Assembly: GCF_009674565.1 (NCBI RefSeq)
Contig: NZ_WKJL01000002.1
Location: 1-64,000 of the forward strand
Direction: 5' to 3'
From: Duganella aquatilis
Lineage (GTDB): Bacteria > Pseudomonadota > Gammaproteobacteria > Burkholderiales > Burkholderiaceae_D
Length of the DNA: 64,000 nucleotides
Below the pieces are notes generated by a model. That model had not been told where the DNA came from. It ran no database searches and worked only from the letters and a program-made list of their open reading frames with translations. Positions 9,078 through 17,910 of the stretch are shown piece by piece (position 1 is the stretch's first letter; every line of letters begins with the position of its first letter). The position numbers and the translations under genes are program-made.

Positions 9078-10166
9078 GTGCGTCGCGAAACAGCAGTGCG
9101 CCGGCCGCCATGGAGGATGGCCGGCGCCATCGTCGGCGGCATGCTGGCAGTGCTGGCCACGGTGGCGGGCGTGCTGGCCTACAAGATCGATAGCTACGTC
9201 GATCCGTATCACAACAAGGTCACCGAAGCCGGATTTCTGCTCAAGTCCGCCCAGGTCAACCGGCTCAGCCTCAGCTACGCCGAAGGGCCGGACAACGGGC
9301 CGCCGCTGGTACTGCTGCACGCCCAGCATCTGGACTGGTTCAGCTACAGCCGCGTAATGCCGGCGCTCTCGCGCTCCTTCCATGTGTTTGTGATCGACTA
9401 CCCGGGCCACGGCGCCACCCGCGCGCCGGCCGATTATCCGATGACCGCCAACCAGATCGGCGCCGACCTGGCCGATTTTATCCAGCAACGGGTAGGCGCA
9501 CCGGTCTACATCAGCGGCAATTCATCGGGCGGACTGCTGACGGTATGGCTGGCCGCCAACCGCCCGCAACTCGTGCGCGCAGCCTTGCTGGAAGATCCGC
9601 CGCTGTTTTCCTCCGAGTACCCGCGCATCCGCCAGACCATTGCCGCCAAGTCGTTTGCCACCAGCTACAAGGCGGTACACGAGCACAGCGACGACTTTCT
9701 GCTGTACTGGATACACGCCAGCGCCCGCTTCTTCCGCAACCACGTCGGCCCCGGCACGTCCAGACTGCTGACGGCGGCCGTGCATGTCTACCGCCACGCG
9801 CATCCGGGCCAGCCGGTGGAAATCGGCCTGGTCCATAACGATACGGTGCGGCTGCTGATACGTGGCCTGGACCGCTATGATCCCCGCTTTGGCGCCGCCT
9901 TCTACGACGGCAGCTGGAATCAGGGCTTCAGCCATGCCGACGCCCTGCAGAATATCCGCTGCCCGACGCTGCTGATGCAAGCCAACACCAGCACCCTGAA
10001 AGATGGCACTTTGGACGGCGCCATGAGCGAGGCGGAAGCGGCCCGCGCGCGCGGCCTGCTGCGCCAGGGCCAGTTTGTCAAAGTCGATGCCACCCATGTG
10101 ATCAACCTGGACCAGCCGGAGGCATTCGTCCAGATCCTGGAAAAATTCTTCCTCAGCCAGCCTTGA
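9078..10166 (+). CDS. Membrane-anchored alpha/beta hydrolase
   Basis: A hydrolase of about 362 residues. A positively charged N-terminus and one transmembrane helix (about 15-35) anchor the catalytic domain outside or at the membrane. The fold is indicated by PLVLLHAQHLDWF (oxyanion strand), DYPGHGATRAP, nucleophile elbow ISGNSSGGLL (G-x-S-x-G) and a final VDATHVINLDQPEAF with the catalytic His. The start is uncertain: GTG 9078 gives the charged leader, ATG 9117 begins directly before the membrane helix but has its GGAGG almost touching the ATG. Substrate is unknown. It runs into, and overlaps by 14 bases, the convergent sensor-kinase gene. Confidence 0.8.
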   Translation: MRRETAVRRPPWRMAGAIVGGMLAVLATVAGVLAYKIDSYVDPYHNKVTEAGFLLKSAQVNRLSLSYAEGPDNGPPLVLLHAQHLDWFSYSRVMPALSRSFHVFVIDYPGHGATRAPADYPMTANQIGADLADFIQQRVGAPVYISGNSSGGLLTVWLAANRPQLVRAALLEDPPLFSSEYPRIRQTIAAKSFATSYKAVHEHSDDFLLYWIHASARFFRNHVGPGTSRLLTAAVHVYRHAHPGQPVEIGLVHNDTVRLLIRGLDRYDPRFGAAFYDGSWNQGFSHADALQNIRCPTLLMQANTSTLKDGTLDGAMSEAEAARARGLLRQGQFVKVDATHVINLDQPEAFVQILEKFFLSQP

Positions 10167-11463
10167 GTCTGGCAGCCGGCAGATGCAGCTCCGCCTGAAA
10201 ACCGCCGCCCGCACGGAGGCTCAATTCCAGGCTGCCGCCATGCTGCTGGGCGATACGGCTGGCAATCGCCAGCCCCAGTCCGGTACCGCCCTGGGAAGCC
10301 TGATCGCCGCGCCGGAATGGCTGATTGAGCAGCGGCAGCAGCCTGGCATCGACACCAGGGCCGCGATCAGCCACCACCACATGGACGCCGGTTTCATCCT
10401 CCCAGGAACGCACTTCCAATCCCACGCGCCCGTAGCGCGCGGCGTTCTGCATCAGATTGACCAGCAGGCGCAACATGCTGACCGGACGGATCTTCAGCAG
10501 CGGTAACGGTTGCAGCGATACGGCAAAGGTCTGCCCCAGGCCGGTGAAATCGGCGGTCAGTTGCTCGATCATCGCATTCAGATCCGCTGCGCTGAAGGCC
10601 TCGCCATCGCCGCCGCGCGCGTAGTCGATGAATTGCTGGACGATGGCGTCGATCTCGTCGATATAGCGCTCGGCCGCCTGCGGCGCATCGGCCAGATCCG
10701 GCATGGCGTGCGCCAGCCTGAGCTTGGTGAGCGGCGTGCGGATATCGTGCGAGATGCTGGCCAGCATCAGCGCGCGCGTGGCGTCGATGTCGGCCAGCGC
10801 CCGCGTCATATCGTTGAAGGCGGCCGCCACGCTGGAAATCTCGGTTGGCCCGACCAGCGACACGGGTTCCGGCTGTTCCCCCTTGCCCAGCCGTTCGGCG
10901 GCAGCGGCCAGCTGGCGTAGCGGACGATTGATACGGCGATGTATCAGGTAAGCGATCAGCACGCCCAATGCGGCCAGCAACACCGCCATCCCGATGGCGA
11001 TCAGCGCGCCACGGTAACGCTCGCTACGCTCCACTGGCAGCGCGATCCAGTATGGCTGTCCAGCCACCGGCAATCCCACCCACAGCCGCGCCTCCGGCCC
11101 CGGCTGCATGCGCACGGCGACGTGATCCGGCAGGTGCGCCTTCAGTTCCGCCATGAAGCGCTGAGCCTCAAAACGGGCCAGCGGCTGGAAACGCAATGCC
11201 GCTGACGAACCGGCGGGCGCAGGCGGCGCTGATTGTGCGTGCAGCACCTCCAGATAGCGGGCACGGTCCTGTTCCGGCAACGCGGCCAGCAAGCGTTCCA
11301 CCGTCATGATCTGCTGTGCAAGCAAGGCGGCCGTGCCGCGCACGCGCGGTTCCTGCACAAATACAATGAACACCAGCACAGCCATGATCTGGCTGATGGA
11401 GATGGCGGCGGTGAGCAGCAGCGCGTTGCGGCCAAGCAGCGTCGAGGGCCAGCGCAGACTCAT
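10153..11463 (-). CDS. EnvZ-type sensor histidine kinase
   Basis: A 436-residue sensor kinase with two membrane helices (about 14-36 and 153-174) flanking a periplasmic domain of about 115 residues. A HAMP linker follows, then HisKA with His239 in ASISHDIRTPLTKL, and an ATPase domain with LVNLMQNAARYG and GGTGLGLAIASRIAQQHGG. The SHDIRTPL form of the H box is typical of the EnvZ/RstB side of the family. Its start overlaps the end of the response-regulator gene by four bases (ATGA), so the two are translationally coupled. No nearby target gene identifies the stimulus. Confidence 0.93.
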   Translation of the reverse strand: MSLRWPSTLLGRNALLLTAAISISQIMAVLVFIVFVQEPRVRGTAALLAQQIMTVERLLAALPEQDRARYLEVLHAQSAPPAPAGSSAALRFQPLARFEAQRFMAELKAHLPDHVAVRMQPGPEARLWVGLPVAGQPYWIALPVERSERYRGALIAIGMAVLLAALGVLIAYLIHRRINRPLRQLAAAAERLGKGEQPEPVSLVGPTEISSVAAAFNDMTRALADIDATRALMLASISHDIRTPLTKLRLAHAMPDLADAPQAAERYIDEIDAIVQQFIDYARGGDGEAFSAADLNAMIEQLTADFTGLGQTFAVSLQPLPLLKIRPVSMLRLLVNLMQNAARYGRVGLEVRSWEDETGVHVVVADRGPGVDARLLPLLNQPFRRGDQASQGGTGLGLAIASRIAQQHGGSLELSLRAGGGFQAELHLPAARLKAG

Positions 11464-12209
11464 GTTTGCACGTCGGCCACCAGCATATAGCCCAGGCCCC
11501 AGACGGTTTTGATATGACGCGGACTGGCGGGCTGCGCCTCGATAATCTGCCGCAGCCGCAGCACCTGCACATCGATACTGCGCGCGTTCGCATCGTAGCC
11601 GCGTCCGCGTGCGCGCACCAGCAGATTATCGCGGCTCACCGCACGGTTGGGCGTGGCCGCCAACGCTTCCAGCAGCAGGCGTTCGGCCGAATTGAGTTCG
11701 ACCGGATCGTCTCCGCGCCATAGCTGGTGGCGCTGCAGATCCAGCGTGAACTCGCCGAAGCGCAGCCGCTCCGGCGTCGAGGGCGTATCGCCGTGCAGCA
11801 TCTGCTGGCGGCGCAGCATGGCACGGATGCGCGCCACCAGCTCACGTGGCAGGAAGGGCTTGGCCAGGTAATCGTCGGCGCCGCTTTCCAGGCCAACCAC
11901 ACGGTCCAGCGGGTCGCCGCGCGCGGTCAGCATCAGGATGGGAATGGTGTGGCCTTCGGCACGCAGGCGGCGGCAGACCGACAGGCCGTCCTCATGCGCC
12001 ATCATCAGATCGAGCACCAACAGATCAAACGGTTCGCGTTCCAGCAGACGGTCCAGTTTGGCGCTGTCCGCCACGGCACGCACCTCATAGCCTTCCGAGG
12101 TGAGGAAGCGTAGCAGCATGTTGCGCAGCTCCAGTTCATCATCGAGGACAATGATGCGGTGCGCTTTTTCCCGGTGCACGGCCGGCGTGTCGGACGATTC
12201 TGGCGTCAT
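11460..12209 (-). CDS. OmpR-family response regulator
   Basis: A 249-residue regulator with receiver and winged-helix domains. The acidic pair is in VLDDE, phosphoacceptor Asp67 in LVLDLMMAHEDGLSV, and the conserved Lys in DDYLAKPFLPRE. The winged helix has LNSAERLLLEALA and recognition segment SIDVQVLRLRQIIE. ATG 12209 is preferred; a GTG at 12248 would add 13 residues with no family counterpart. Neither start has a strong ribosome site. It is first of the pair with the overlapping EnvZ-type kinase. Confidence 0.92.
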   Translation of the reverse strand: MTPESSDTPAVHREKAHRIIVLDDELELRNMLLRFLTSEGYEVRAVADSAKLDRLLEREPFDLLVLDLMMAHEDGLSVCRRLRAEGHTIPILMLTARGDPLDRVVGLESGADDYLAKPFLPRELVARIRAMLRRQQMLHGDTPSTPERLRFGEFTLDLQRHQLWRGDDPVELNSAERLLLEALAATPNRAVSRDNLLVRARGRGYDANARSIDVQVLRLRQIIEAQPASPRHIKTVWGLGYMLVADVQT

Positions 12210-12324
12210 GTGTAGGGATACAGTTTGCGGGCCTGTCGATACTAGCACGCGACAGCAGACTGACGAACCGTCAATGCCATGATTTTGATATCAACTGATG
12301 TCACGGAGTGGTCATCGTCTCAAA

Positions 12325-13548
12325 TTAAGCCATGCGCATCCGGTTAGCTTCGATGGCTTTTTTTATGGTGCTCAAGGTGGCTGGTCTAATGCCGAATTCT
12401 TTTGCATGCGCGGTTAACGCTCCCGCCACGGTAGCGATACGCTCAGTCGTTTGGCGTGCCCATGCCTGCGGCAGGTCGGCTGCGGTCGCCAACGCCAACA
12501 GGTGTTGAAGCGACGGGTGACGACCTTCTCCGCTGACGGTCATGTGGTGTTCGCCACCAACGCCGACGTTGTAGGTCAGGTCGTAGCACGGCGCCAATTC
12601 CCACTGCATCGATTCGTTCATCACGTAACCGAAATTCCTGGTGTGGTCGTCTCGGTTGTTGAAGACGACGTTGAACACGCATCGCTCGAAAGCTTTCTTC
12701 ACCTGCCGCTCGTCTCTGGTCAGCGTTCTTGTCGCTTTCAGGAATACCTCATAGTCCCGCGTCGGCAGGCGGAAATTGTCATCGAGCAGTGCGGCCAGGC
12801 TCAAGGTCGGCACCCGCATGCCGCGCTGTCGATCAAACCTCTCGATGCCGAAGCCAGCCAACTTCGGACTCAAGTCGAAGTATTTCGTGGCGGGCATGTC
12901 CAGCCCGCACTGGTCCGCCATGGTGGCATACAAAGTCTCGATAGCGCAGACTTCCTTTGCTTCACCCTGGGCTTGAAATTTGACCAGCCATGCCGCACCT
13001 GGCGCCGTTTGCACAGTGCTGACCTGCCCTGTGGCAGCGTCGTACTGAACGAGAACCTTGGGCCGCGCGCCGTGGGGCGAGCCACCGCTCAGTGCCAACT
13101 GCTGAAGGGTGTCCGTATCCCGTCCGGCCAGGACCGCCTGTGCGCCCTCCGCCAGCACGCGCAACTCCTGATATGCGGGATCGTGGCTCAGTTCATCGGG
13201 GGGAGTAAAAACCAGCGCCCCCATTGCGCGGTCATTAATGAATGCCAGCCTATCCAGCGGCGAGATGCCAGCCAGATCACGCCCGGCTTTCTGGAAGCAG
13301 CGGTCCATCAGGATCCAACCCCAGCCGTCAGGCAAAGCATCGGCAATCAAGCCCGGCAAGTTATCTTGGGTGCTTGGGAAATCCGAATAGGCCACTTTGC
13401 GCAGCTTCAGATAAATCGGCGATAACTCTATGCCGCGCCGAAGCGCTTCGTCCGAGTATTCGAATAGCAGCGTTCGCCCTGCGTGTGCAAGGGTGCCGAG
13501 CTGCCAATGCTGCGCCCATCCGCAAAAATGAACGTTGAGCTTTTTCAT
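12325..13548 (-). CDS. hipA: HipA-type serine/threonine kinase toxin
   Basis: A 407-residue HipA-like kinase. The N-terminal HipA domain is followed by the glycine-rich loop SGGSPHGARPKV (154-165), the region where HipA carries its regulatory autophosphorylated Ser. The catalytic loop NNRDDHTRNFGYV (297-309) and the metal-binding APCYDLTY (319-326) are intact, so the kinase should be active. In E. coli HipA phosphorylates glutamyl-tRNA synthetase and causes growth arrest; other HipA proteins have other targets. It overlaps the antitoxin gene by four bases (ATGA) with antitoxin first, the standard order. The product is slightly shorter than E. coli HipA. Confidence 0.9.
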   Translation of the reverse strand: MKKLNVHFCGWAQHWQLGTLAHAGRTLLFEYSDEALRRGIELSPIYLKLRKVAYSDFPSTQDNLPGLIADALPDGWGWILMDRCFQKAGRDLAGISPLDRLAFINDRAMGALVFTPPDELSHDPAYQELRVLAEGAQAVLAGRDTDTLQQLALSGGSPHGARPKVLVQYDAATGQVSTVQTAPGAAWLVKFQAQGEAKEVCAIETLYATMADQCGLDMPATKYFDLSPKLAGFGIERFDRQRGMRVPTLSLAALLDDNFRLPTRDYEVFLKATRTLTRDERQVKKAFERCVFNVVFNNRDDHTRNFGYVMNESMQWELAPCYDLTYNVGVGGEHHMTVSGEGRHPSLQHLLALATAADLPQAWARQTTERIATVAGALTAHAKEFGIRPATLSTIKKAIEANRMRMA

Positions 13549-13862
13549 GGTGCCCTTTTATTTTTTCGCGGGACACGTTGGCGAACAGGCTTGCTAGCTT
13601 CTTCGAGTTCTTTGATGGACGTCGGCTTTTGCAAAAAGAGCGGTTCGAGTTCTTTTGCGAGCCCCAACGCAACGATGAGACGTAACAACGTTTCGAGTGT
13701 GCCCTTGCCGGTGTTTTCAAAACCAGATACCGTGCCCAATGCGATGCCCGCGCGTTGCGCGAGTTCAGGCTGAGAGAGTTCCAGGCGCATGCGTTGCGCT
13801 TTGATGCGCGACGCTATTTCCTTGCCGAGCTCGGATGGCGCTGCAAACGTAAAATCCAACAT
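13545..13862 (-). CDS. hipB: HipB-like XRE-family antitoxin
   Basis: A 105-residue protein with an XRE/Cro helix-turn-helix (about 14-70): IKAQRMRLELSQPELAQRAG then GTVSGFENTGKGTLETLLRL. The C-terminal tail (about 80-105) is basic and rich in Lys, Arg and Pro and may reach into DNA or HipA. A ribosome site GGAG lies 11 bases upstream of the ATG. It neutralises the overlapping HipA kinase and should repress the operon by binding the nested inverted repeat just upstream. Confidence 0.9.
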   Translation of the reverse strand: MLDFTFAAPSELGKEIASRIKAQRMRLELSQPELAQRAGIALGTVSGFENTGKGTLETLLRLIVALGLAKELEPLFLQKPTSIKELEEASKPVRQRVPRKNKRAP

Positions 13863-13863
13863 T

Positions 13864-13899
13864 TTGAAATTATCTCCGCATATTGCGAAATAATTTCAA
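13864..13899 (-). promoter_or_regulatory. Candidate hipBA operator (nested inverted repeats)
   Basis: Two inverted repeats share nearly the same centre just upstream of the antitoxin ATG. The outer arms are TTGAAATTAT (13864-13873) and ATAATTTCAA (13890-13899), perfect over 10 bp. The inner repeat is CGCA-TAT-TGCG (13877-13887). It covers the ribosome site of hipB, as expected for an autoregulatory operator of a HipB dimer. Confidence 0.6.
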
Positions 13900-13951
13900 T
13901 ATTTTAGCATTTAATTTGCTGCGCGACTTTGCATCGCGCAGCGTGCTACCA

Positions 13952-15178
13952 CTACTTCAGCGGCAGAATCAGCGCATCCACCTGCCCTGGATAATGCTCC
14001 AGCAACCAGCGCGCCTTCTCCGCAAACACCGGCTCGCCCGGATAGGCCCGCGCCGCCGCCAGCATGTTGTGCATCGCATGCTGGTTGACGCCATCCGGCG
14101 ATCCTTCCTTCGGATCGATTTCCGGATACGGCCACTTTTCCCCGTTCACATAGCGCGCGACAAAGCGGTAGCCCTGGGCGATGCTGTGCGCGTCCTCGCC
14201 GTGCTCCCACACTTTCTGGCCCGTCAGTTCGCCGTAGCGTCCGAGATAGCCGAACGCTTCCAGCGCGAAGTTGACGTAGCCGGACGGCCGCGTGCGCTCC
14301 AGTTCCGCGATCAGCTTGCCCTCGCGGTCGATCTGCCCGGCGATGCGGCGGATCTGGGTGATTTCCAGCTCGCGCCTGGCGATGTCCTGCTGCCCCGTGT
14401 ACAGCGCGTACGCGGTCACCTGCGCCGAGTAGAAGGTGCCATGATTGTTGTGCGCGTTGCTTTCCTCGAAGCCGTTGCGGCTGTTGAGCAACCAGTTCAG
14501 GTAGTAGCGATACCAGGCGCGCACGCCATCGTTCTCGGCGTCGCTCAGGGCATCGGTCGGCTGGATCAGCGCCAGGCTGTCCATGACGTCGATCAGCGAT
14601 CGGCTGCTGATGATGCCGATGCCGCGCCCGTTCACGCGGCCGGGGATCGCCTGGCCATAGTCGAGGTTGGGATTCATGCGGGTCTCGGGCGCGAGGAACC
14701 AGGCGCGCGCCAGTTCGCCGGCCTTGGCCGCATATTTCTTCTCGCCGGTGAAGTACCAGGCCAGCGCCAGCACCGTCACGTCATGCGAGAACTTCCCCAT
14801 CCGCACGCTGTCGGTGGCGTCGGTGGACGATGCCGGATTGTGCAGGCCATCCTTGCGGATGTAGGGCAAGCCGTCCTTCTTCGCCGGGTCCGGCCACCAG
14901 TACGGCCCGAAGCTGAAGAAGTCGTGCTTGTTGCCGCTGGCCGGGGCCAGCGTCTTGTCGACCACGCTATAGGGCTTGTGGGTCAGCGCCGCATCGGCTT
15001 CCTTGATCAGCTTGTCGTAGGACGGCTGGTACAGCGGGTCGCGCGCCGCCAGTTTCTGTTTGGCCAGCGCCAGTTCCGCCGGGTCGTAGGTGTAGAACTG
15101 CGACGGCGATGCCGCCACGGCGGGCCCGGACAGGCCCGCCGCCAGCAAGGCCGCGCATAACAAGGTGCGTTTGATCAT
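13952..15178 (-). CDS. Secreted alginate-lyase-fold polysaccharide lyase (PL5/PL38-like), long form
   Basis: A 408-residue secreted (alpha/alpha)-toroid lyase related to the Alginate_lyase family. A signal peptide ends near AVAA-SP. The marker motif HDFFSFGPYWWPDP (85-98), then MNPNLDYGQAIPGRVNGRGIG and the NNHGTFY segment (244-250) carry the Asn-His pair used for catalysis in these folds. The family cleaves uronate polymers (alginate, glucuronan) by beta-elimination; the substrate is not fixed by sequence alone. Starts at 15178, 15181 and 15190 are all possible; 15178/15181 follow GGAG. It lies just after the TonB receptor, and a 15190 start would share one base with that gene's stop (TGATG). 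Confidence 0.82.
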   Translation of the reverse strand: MIKRTLLCAALLAAGLSGPAVAASPSQFYTYDPAELALAKQKLAARDPLYQPSYDKLIKEADAALTHKPYSVVDKTLAPASGNKHDFFSFGPYWWPDPAKKDGLPYIRKDGLHNPASSTDATDSVRMGKFSHDVTVLALAWYFTGEKKYAAKAGELARAWFLAPETRMNPNLDYGQAIPGRVNGRGIGIISSRSLIDVMDSLALIQPTDALSDAENDGVRAWYRYYLNWLLNSRNGFEESNAHNNHGTFYSAQVTAYALYTGQQDIARRELEITQIRRIAGQIDREGKLIAELERTRPSGYVNFALEAFGYLGRYGELTGQKVWEHGEDAHSIAQGYRFVARYVNGEKWPYPEIDPKEGSPDGVNQHAMHNMLAAARAYPGEPVFAEKARWLLEHYPGQVDALILPLK

Positions 15179-15189
15179 CATGCTCCGCA

Positions 15190-17880
15190 TCAGAAGGTGT
15201 AGGTGGCGCGCACGCGGTAGACGCGGCCCAGCGGGCTGGCTTCGCCGCTCGAATAGCCTTCGCCGCGGTAGTTGGCCGCTGGCGGATCGCGGTCGAACAG
15301 GTTGTTCACGCCGACCATCAGGCTCCATTGCTTGAAGCCGTTGTACTGCATCGACCAGTTGTACACGGTGTACTGGTCGATCACGTGGTAGGCGGTGCCG
15401 CTGTTACGGTCCTCGAAGCTCTGCTTGTATTGCTGGTTGAGGGTCGAGGTCCAGTCGCCATTGGCGCTGACCCATTTGGCCGAGGCGCCGTACTTCCAGC
15501 GGAAGTTCATGACGTTGGCGTCCAGCGGGCCGAACTTGTTGACGCTGGAAATCCACGCGCCGTTGCGGTCGACCTGCGTTTCAAACTCATGGATATAGGT
15601 GCCGTCCAGCTGCACGCCGACCTGGCCCCATTTGGTTTTCGGGAAGTTGTAGGTGGTGGTCAGGTCGATGCCGTCGGTGCGCACGCCGCCCATATTGGTC
15701 AGGCGGTCGTCGATGTACAGCAGGTTGCCCTTGGCGTCGCGCACGAACAGGTTGGCGTAGGCCGGATTCTGGAACAGCGATGGCTGCGCCAGCTGGCCGA
15801 TCGAATCGCGCAACTGCACCTTGAAGTAATCGACCGACACCAGCAGCGAACGGGTCGGCGTAAATACTACGCCCAGGTTGAAGGTCTTGGAACGTTCCGG
15901 TCCCACCTGGGGGTTGGCGCCGGTGTTGATCGGCTGGCGGGCGTTACACACGGTGCTCGGGTTATAGCCCGGCAAGGCGGTGCCGCCGGTGGTCGCGCCA
16001 GGCAAGCCGCCAGGGCACAGCACCGGATCGTTGTAGCTGGTGCTGGTGATGCCGGTCGGGCCGTTGGTGGCGCCGAAGTAGCGTTCGGCCAGCGTTGGCG
16101 CACGGAAGCCGGTGCCGGCCGAACCGCGCAGCATGACCCATTCGGCCGGCTTGAAGCGGAAGCTGGCTTTCGGATTGGTGGTCGAGCCGAAGTCGCTGTA
16201 ATGGTCGGTACGCACGGCAACGTCGACGTCCAGCGCCTTGGTGATCGGGAAATCGATCTCGGCGTAGGCGGCCGTCACGTTGCGCGAGGCACTCTGGTTG
16301 GTCGCGGCCGTGGCGCCGGTCTGGCCGCCGGACAGCGCCACCGTGGCGGGAATCGAGTTGTAGGAGAAGTCGTGGTAGGCGCTGGCGCCGACTGCCAGCG
16401 TGACCGCACCGCCCGGCAGCGTCATCAGCTCGCGGCTGGCGTTCAGGTCGACGCCGTTCATGCGCGTCAGGCCGGCGTTGGCGGTCTGGCCGTTGGTCGA
16501 GATGCTGCTCAGGTAATCCTTGCCCACCTGGTCCTGCAGGCCGAACGGATTCAGCTGGCCATTGGCGACGCCGGCCAGCAGGTCATAGCTGTTGACGAAG
16601 CCGGAGCGGAAGCTGGTGCGGGTGCTGTACAGCGCAGACCAGAAGCTGGCCTTGTAATCCCAGGCGCCCAGGTGGCCCTCGTCGTCCAGCGTCAGGCGGG
16701 TGGTGTCGGTCTTGTAGTCGAGCACGGTCGGGCCGAGGTCGCCGTACAGCGACCAGGCCAGCGTCAGCGTCTGGTTGGTGATGCCCGGCATGGCCGGCAC
16801 GATGCCCTTGCCTGGATAGTATTTGCTGTTCGGGCCGATGGTCAGCGCCGGGAAGTTGGCGATCGATGCGTTGATGCCGAAGGTCGGGTTCTTCACCGGA
16901 CGGTTGTAGATCGACGAGTACAGCAGCGAGGCCGACAGCTTGTGGTCCTCGCCCAGCATCAGCGTGCCCTTGGTGAACAGCGAGGCTTCCTGGCTTTCCT
17001 TGGTCAGCGTCAGGCTGTTGGCGGTGTAGCTGGCGGTACAGGTGTTGTTCAGGCCCGGCGTCGAGTACGGCGCCAGGCAGCCGCTGGCGTAATACGGGTT
17101 GCCGCCGATGGTGATGTTGCCGACCTTGGTCGAGCCGTTCGCCAGCGTGACGTTGGCCGGGATCGAGTTGCTGCCCTTGGTCAGCTTGGGCGGCGGGAAG
17201 CCGGCACTGGCCAGGCGTTCGTCCGAGGTGATGTTCGGGCGCGCCGATTGCGGCAGCGCGTCCTGCTGGTTGATGTCGCCGGTGATGTAGACGTTCCAGC
17301 CGTCGCTGCCCAGGTTGCCCTTGCCGGCGGTGAAACTCAAGCCGCGCGATTCGCCGCCACCGCTCTTGCTCGGCGCATTGCCCTTCAGCGTCAGCGAGGC
17401 GCCGGTGTACGATTTCTTGGTGACGAAGTTGATCACGCCGCCGATGGCGTCACTGCCGTAGATGGAGGAGGCGCCGTCACGCAGCACTTCGGTACGGTCG
17501 AGCGCGCTGACCGGGATGCTGTTCGGGTTGATCGCCACGTCGTTCAGGCGTTTGCCGTCCAGCAGCACCAGCGTGCGCGAGGTGCCGATGCCGCGCATAT
17601 TGGCGCTGTTGCCGTTGCCGGAGGTGGTGTTCGGCACGTAGTCGGAAGCGGTCGACATCGACATCAGGATATCGTCGATGGTCTGCATGCCCTGCGCCAG
17701 CCAGTCTTCCGCCTTGACCACGGTCACCGGCAGCGCCTGGTCCGCGACCGCGCGCTTGATGCTGGAACCGGTGATTTCGACCTTTTGCATGCTGCTATCC
17801 TGCGCCTGCGCTGCGCCGCCCATGCTCAGCAAGGCCAGCGTGACCGCCGCCGACAGGCGGGAAGGTTTGTTGTGCTTCAA
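15190..17880 (-). CDS. TonB-dependent receptor of the polysaccharide-lyase operon
   Basis: An 896-residue outer-membrane receptor. The signal peptide (cleavage near AQA-QD) leads into a plug domain with MQKVEITGSSIKR, the NMRGIGTSRTLVLLDGKR loop, and VLRDGASSIYGSDAIGGVINFVT. A long beta-barrel ends in YRVRATYTF with the terminal aromatic residue needed for Bam recognition. The plug is of the oligosaccharide/Caulobacter-type receptor group rather than siderophore type. Lying between two secreted lyases in one minus-strand operon, it probably imports uronic oligosaccharides released by them. No inner-membrane transporter or uronate catabolism gene is present in the window. Confidence 0.88.
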   Translation of the reverse strand: MKHNKPSRLSAAVTLALLSMGGAAQAQDSSMQKVEITGSSIKRAVADQALPVTVVKAEDWLAQGMQTIDDILMSMSTASDYVPNTTSGNGNSANMRGIGTSRTLVLLDGKRLNDVAINPNSIPVSALDRTEVLRDGASSIYGSDAIGGVINFVTKKSYTGASLTLKGNAPSKSGGGESRGLSFTAGKGNLGSDGWNVYITGDINQQDALPQSARPNITSDERLASAGFPPPKLTKGSNSIPANVTLANGSTKVGNITIGGNPYYASGCLAPYSTPGLNNTCTASYTANSLTLTKESQEASLFTKGTLMLGEDHKLSASLLYSSIYNRPVKNPTFGINASIANFPALTIGPNSKYYPGKGIVPAMPGITNQTLTLAWSLYGDLGPTVLDYKTDTTRLTLDDEGHLGAWDYKASFWSALYSTRTSFRSGFVNSYDLLAGVANGQLNPFGLQDQVGKDYLSSISTNGQTANAGLTRMNGVDLNASRELMTLPGGAVTLAVGASAYHDFSYNSIPATVALSGGQTGATAATNQSASRNVTAAYAEIDFPITKALDVDVAVRTDHYSDFGSTTNPKASFRFKPAEWVMLRGSAGTGFRAPTLAERYFGATNGPTGITSTSYNDPVLCPGGLPGATTGGTALPGYNPSTVCNARQPINTGANPQVGPERSKTFNLGVVFTPTRSLLVSVDYFKVQLRDSIGQLAQPSLFQNPAYANLFVRDAKGNLLYIDDRLTNMGGVRTDGIDLTTTYNFPKTKWGQVGVQLDGTYIHEFETQVDRNGAWISSVNKFGPLDANVMNFRWKYGASAKWVSANGDWTSTLNQQYKQSFEDRNSGTAYHVIDQYTVYNWSMQYNGFKQWSLMVGVNNLFDRDPPAANYRGEGYSSGEASPLGRVYRVRATYTF

Positions 17881-17910
17881 GTGTGTCTCCTTTTTTTATC
17901 GTGTGTGGTG

